Below, piece after piece: positions 62,712 through 64,000 of a stretch of DNA of 64,000 nucleotides. Each line of letters begins with the position of its first letter. The first letter of the stretch is position 1. The position numbers were made by a program, and so were the translations under genes. The notes under the pieces were generated by a model that was not told the DNA's origin, made no database searches, and worked only from the letters and a program-made list of their open reading frames with translations. Source of the DNA: Sandaracinus amylolyticus (GTDB lineage Bacteria > Myxococcota_A > Polyangia > Polyangiales > Sandaracinaceae); the NCBI RefSeq assembly GCF_021631985.1, contig NZ_CP070225.1:10478001-10542000 (forward strand), given 5' to 3'.

Positions 62712-64000
62712 GCGCGCGCGTGAGGGTGTCCGATGCCTCGTCGCAGTTGAGCTCCCAGATCATCACGCCGCCGAGCCGCCGCGCGCGCGCGAAGTCGCGC
62801 TTGATCCGGATCGAGCGGGGATCGTCGTAGGTCACGAACACGCCGCTCGACGAGTTGTAGAGATAGGGGACCTGGCCCACCGGGTCCCAGCCCTGCGTGA
62901 ACCCGGCGTTCGGGAGGTAGTTGGCGGCGATGTCCTTCCACTCGATCACGCCGGGCTCCCAGGTGCCCGGGCCGGCGCCGGTCGCGCTCTGCCGCAGGCC
63001 CGAGCCGCCGCCGGTCACGCCGGTCCACGAGCGCCCGTAGAACGGCACGCCCATCACGATCCGGTCCGCCGGCACGCCGCCCTCGAGGAGGCCGTCGACC
63101 GCGTGCGCCACGCCCCAGCCCACCGGGTCACCCGGGGCCGTGACCATCGGCGCGTTGTGCCCGGTCATGCGCTCCCACGACCCGTGATAGTCGTAGGACA
63201 TCAGGTTGATCCAATCGAGCACGCGGCCGAGCTCGGGGAGCTCCAGGTTCGCGAACGCCTCGGGGCTCTGGCCCGACGCGATCGTGAGGAGGTAGGGCTC
63301 GCCGCGTCCCTGCGCCGACGCTCGCGCGACGAGCTGCCGCCGCAGCTCCTCGAGGAGCAGCGTGTAGTTGTGTCGGTCCTCGGGACGTCGGGTGTTGGTC
63401 TCGAGCCCGCCGCTGACCGGGAACTCCCAGTCGATGTCGAGCCCGTCGAAGCCGTAACGCACCATGATGTCGATGCACGACTCGGCGAACGTGCGCCGGC
63501 TCGCGTCGCTCAGCGCGACATCGGAGAACGAGCCGCTCCAGGTCCATCCGCCGACGCTGAGCAGCGTGCGCAGGTGCGGATGCGCCTGCTTCAGCAGCTC
63601 GAGCTGATGGAAGCTGCCGCGCACCGCGCCGCCCTCCCACGTGTCGCCGGGATAGGCACGCTCGATGTCGGCATAGGAGTCGCCGAGCACGCAGCGCCCG
63701 TTCTGGATGTTCAGGAACGCGTAGTTGATATGCGTCAGCTGCTCCGCCGGCATATCCATCACGTGATAGTTGCGCTGGTAGACGCTCCACGCCGAGAAAT
63801 ACCCGACCACGCGCGCACCGGGCACCGGCAGCGGATCACCCGCGTCGGTGTCGGGGTCGACCGGCCCGCCGTCGCTGCGTCCGGTCGTGCCGCCATCGTC
63901 GTCTCCCCCGTCGGCGCCGCTCGCTCCGCCGTCATCGTCGCGGCCCGGTGCGCCATCGGGAGCCGCGTCGAGCTCGGGGGTGGAACATCCGCAGGCGAGA
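62701..64000 (-). CDS. GH18 chitinase-like lipoprotein, cut by the window edge
   Basis: At least 433 residues; the N-terminal end lies beyond the right edge. The frame stays open past the GTG at 63825 up to the edge, and reads LACGCS, a lipobox, then a long Asp/Gly-rich linker, so it is a lipoprotein with its signal peptide outside the window. The GH18 domain begins VVGYFSAWSVYQRNYHV; the catalytic motif is DGLDIDWEFP with the acid Glu; LLSVGGWTW, INLMSYDYHG and GVPFYGRSW are the other GH18 strands; MIWELNCDE closes the barrel. It cleaves chitin or a related beta-1,4-GlcNAc polymer outside the cell, fitting a predatory or saprophytic myxobacterium. Confidence 0.93.
   Translation of the reverse strand, partial: LACGCSTPELDAAPDGAPGRDDDGGASGADGGDDDGGTTGRSDGGPVDPDTDAGDPLPVPGARVVGYFSAWSVYQRNYHVMDMPAEQLTHINYAFLNIQNGRCVLGDSYADIERAYPGDTWEGGAVRGSFHQLELLKQAHPHLRTLLSVGGWTWSGSFSDVALSDASRRTFAESCIDIMVRYGFDGLDIDWEFPVSGGLETNTRRPEDRHNYTLLLEELRRQLVARASAQGRGEPYLLTIASGQSPEAFANLELPELGRVLDWINLMSYDYHGSWERMTGHNAPMVTAPGDPVGWGVAHAVDGLLEGGVPADRIVMGVPFYGRSWTGVTGGGSGLRQSATGAGPGTWEPGVIEWKDIAANYLPNAGFTQGWDPVGQVPYLYNSSSGVFVTYDDPRSIRIKRDFARARRLGGVMIWELNCDEASDTLTRALTE

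Overview
The window looks like chromosomal DNA from a large-genome, very high-GC myxobacterium, most like the Sandaracinus / Polyangiales branch of Myxococcota. I infer this from four things: codon third positions are almost all G or C; there are many lipoproteins with Asp-Ala-Gly-rich linkers after the lipid-anchored Cys; a Ser/Thr kinase is fused to an NTPase and TPR-type repeats; and ECF41 sigma factor, mevalonate-pathway and c-di-GMP (PilZ) genes lie close together. No rRNA, tRNA, CRISPR array, transposase, integrase or phage gene was seen. Many same-strand neighbours are joined by ATGA, GTGA or TGATG overlaps, and these decided several starts.

Region by region. 1-8.9 kb: a Cys-nucleophile alpha/beta hydrolase divergent from a LysR regulator with a 24-bp perfect palindrome between them, then an MBL-fold hydrolase, an M20 peptidase, a giant Ser/Thr kinase and two unknown genes. 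8.9-14.2 kb: two translationally coupled paralogous lipoproteins with a doubled VIGEK motif, divergent from a flavin-dependent halogenase-like enzyme coupled to an acyltransferase. 14.2-20.7 kb: a REP-like hairpin repeat, HMG-CoA synthase, and an AraC regulator divergent from a tightly coupled four-gene operon (M24 peptidase fold, alpha/beta hydrolase, SDR, PF10118-type protein) with a nested 36-bp dyad between them, then a small acidic lipoprotein. 20.7-32 kb: a DUF3616 protein, a Cys-rich lipoprotein, a flippase-like plus alkaline-phosphatase-fold fusion with Thr at the nucleophile position, a GT39-like membrane glycosyltransferase, and a GT2 / UPF0104 / MMPL operon. These suggest a cell-envelope glycolipid locus.

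32-41.5 kb: a secreted S1C protease whose stop codon lies in a tandem array of the same REP-like repeat, a strong 16-bp-stem hairpin, a DUF998 membrane protein, Cys-rich lipoproteins, TerC, threonine dehydrogenase, and a lipoprotein with one CxxCH motif coupled to a small beta-barrel-like protein. 41.5-48.8 kb: kbl (the partner of tdh, here 5 kb away) heading a NarL-type two-component pair, an OmpA / DUF4398 lipoprotein pair, a creatininase-family protein and a benzoate-CoA-ligase-like enzyme.

48.8-64 kb: a Cys-rich repeat lipoprotein pair, two acyl-CoA dehydrogenases that look like the active and inactive halves of a heteromer, an NAD(P)-binding protein with a CPBP protease, a PilZ protein, phosphatidylserine synthase, an ECF41 cassette (CxxC carboxymuconolactone-decarboxylase-like protein, sigma factor, MFS exporter) with a matching promoter, ttcA, a PAS/GAF histidine kinase, and a GH18 chitinase-like lipoprotein cut by the right edge. 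The clearest candidates for new biology are the AraC-linked operon, the VIGEK lipoprotein pair and the Thr-type flippase fusion.
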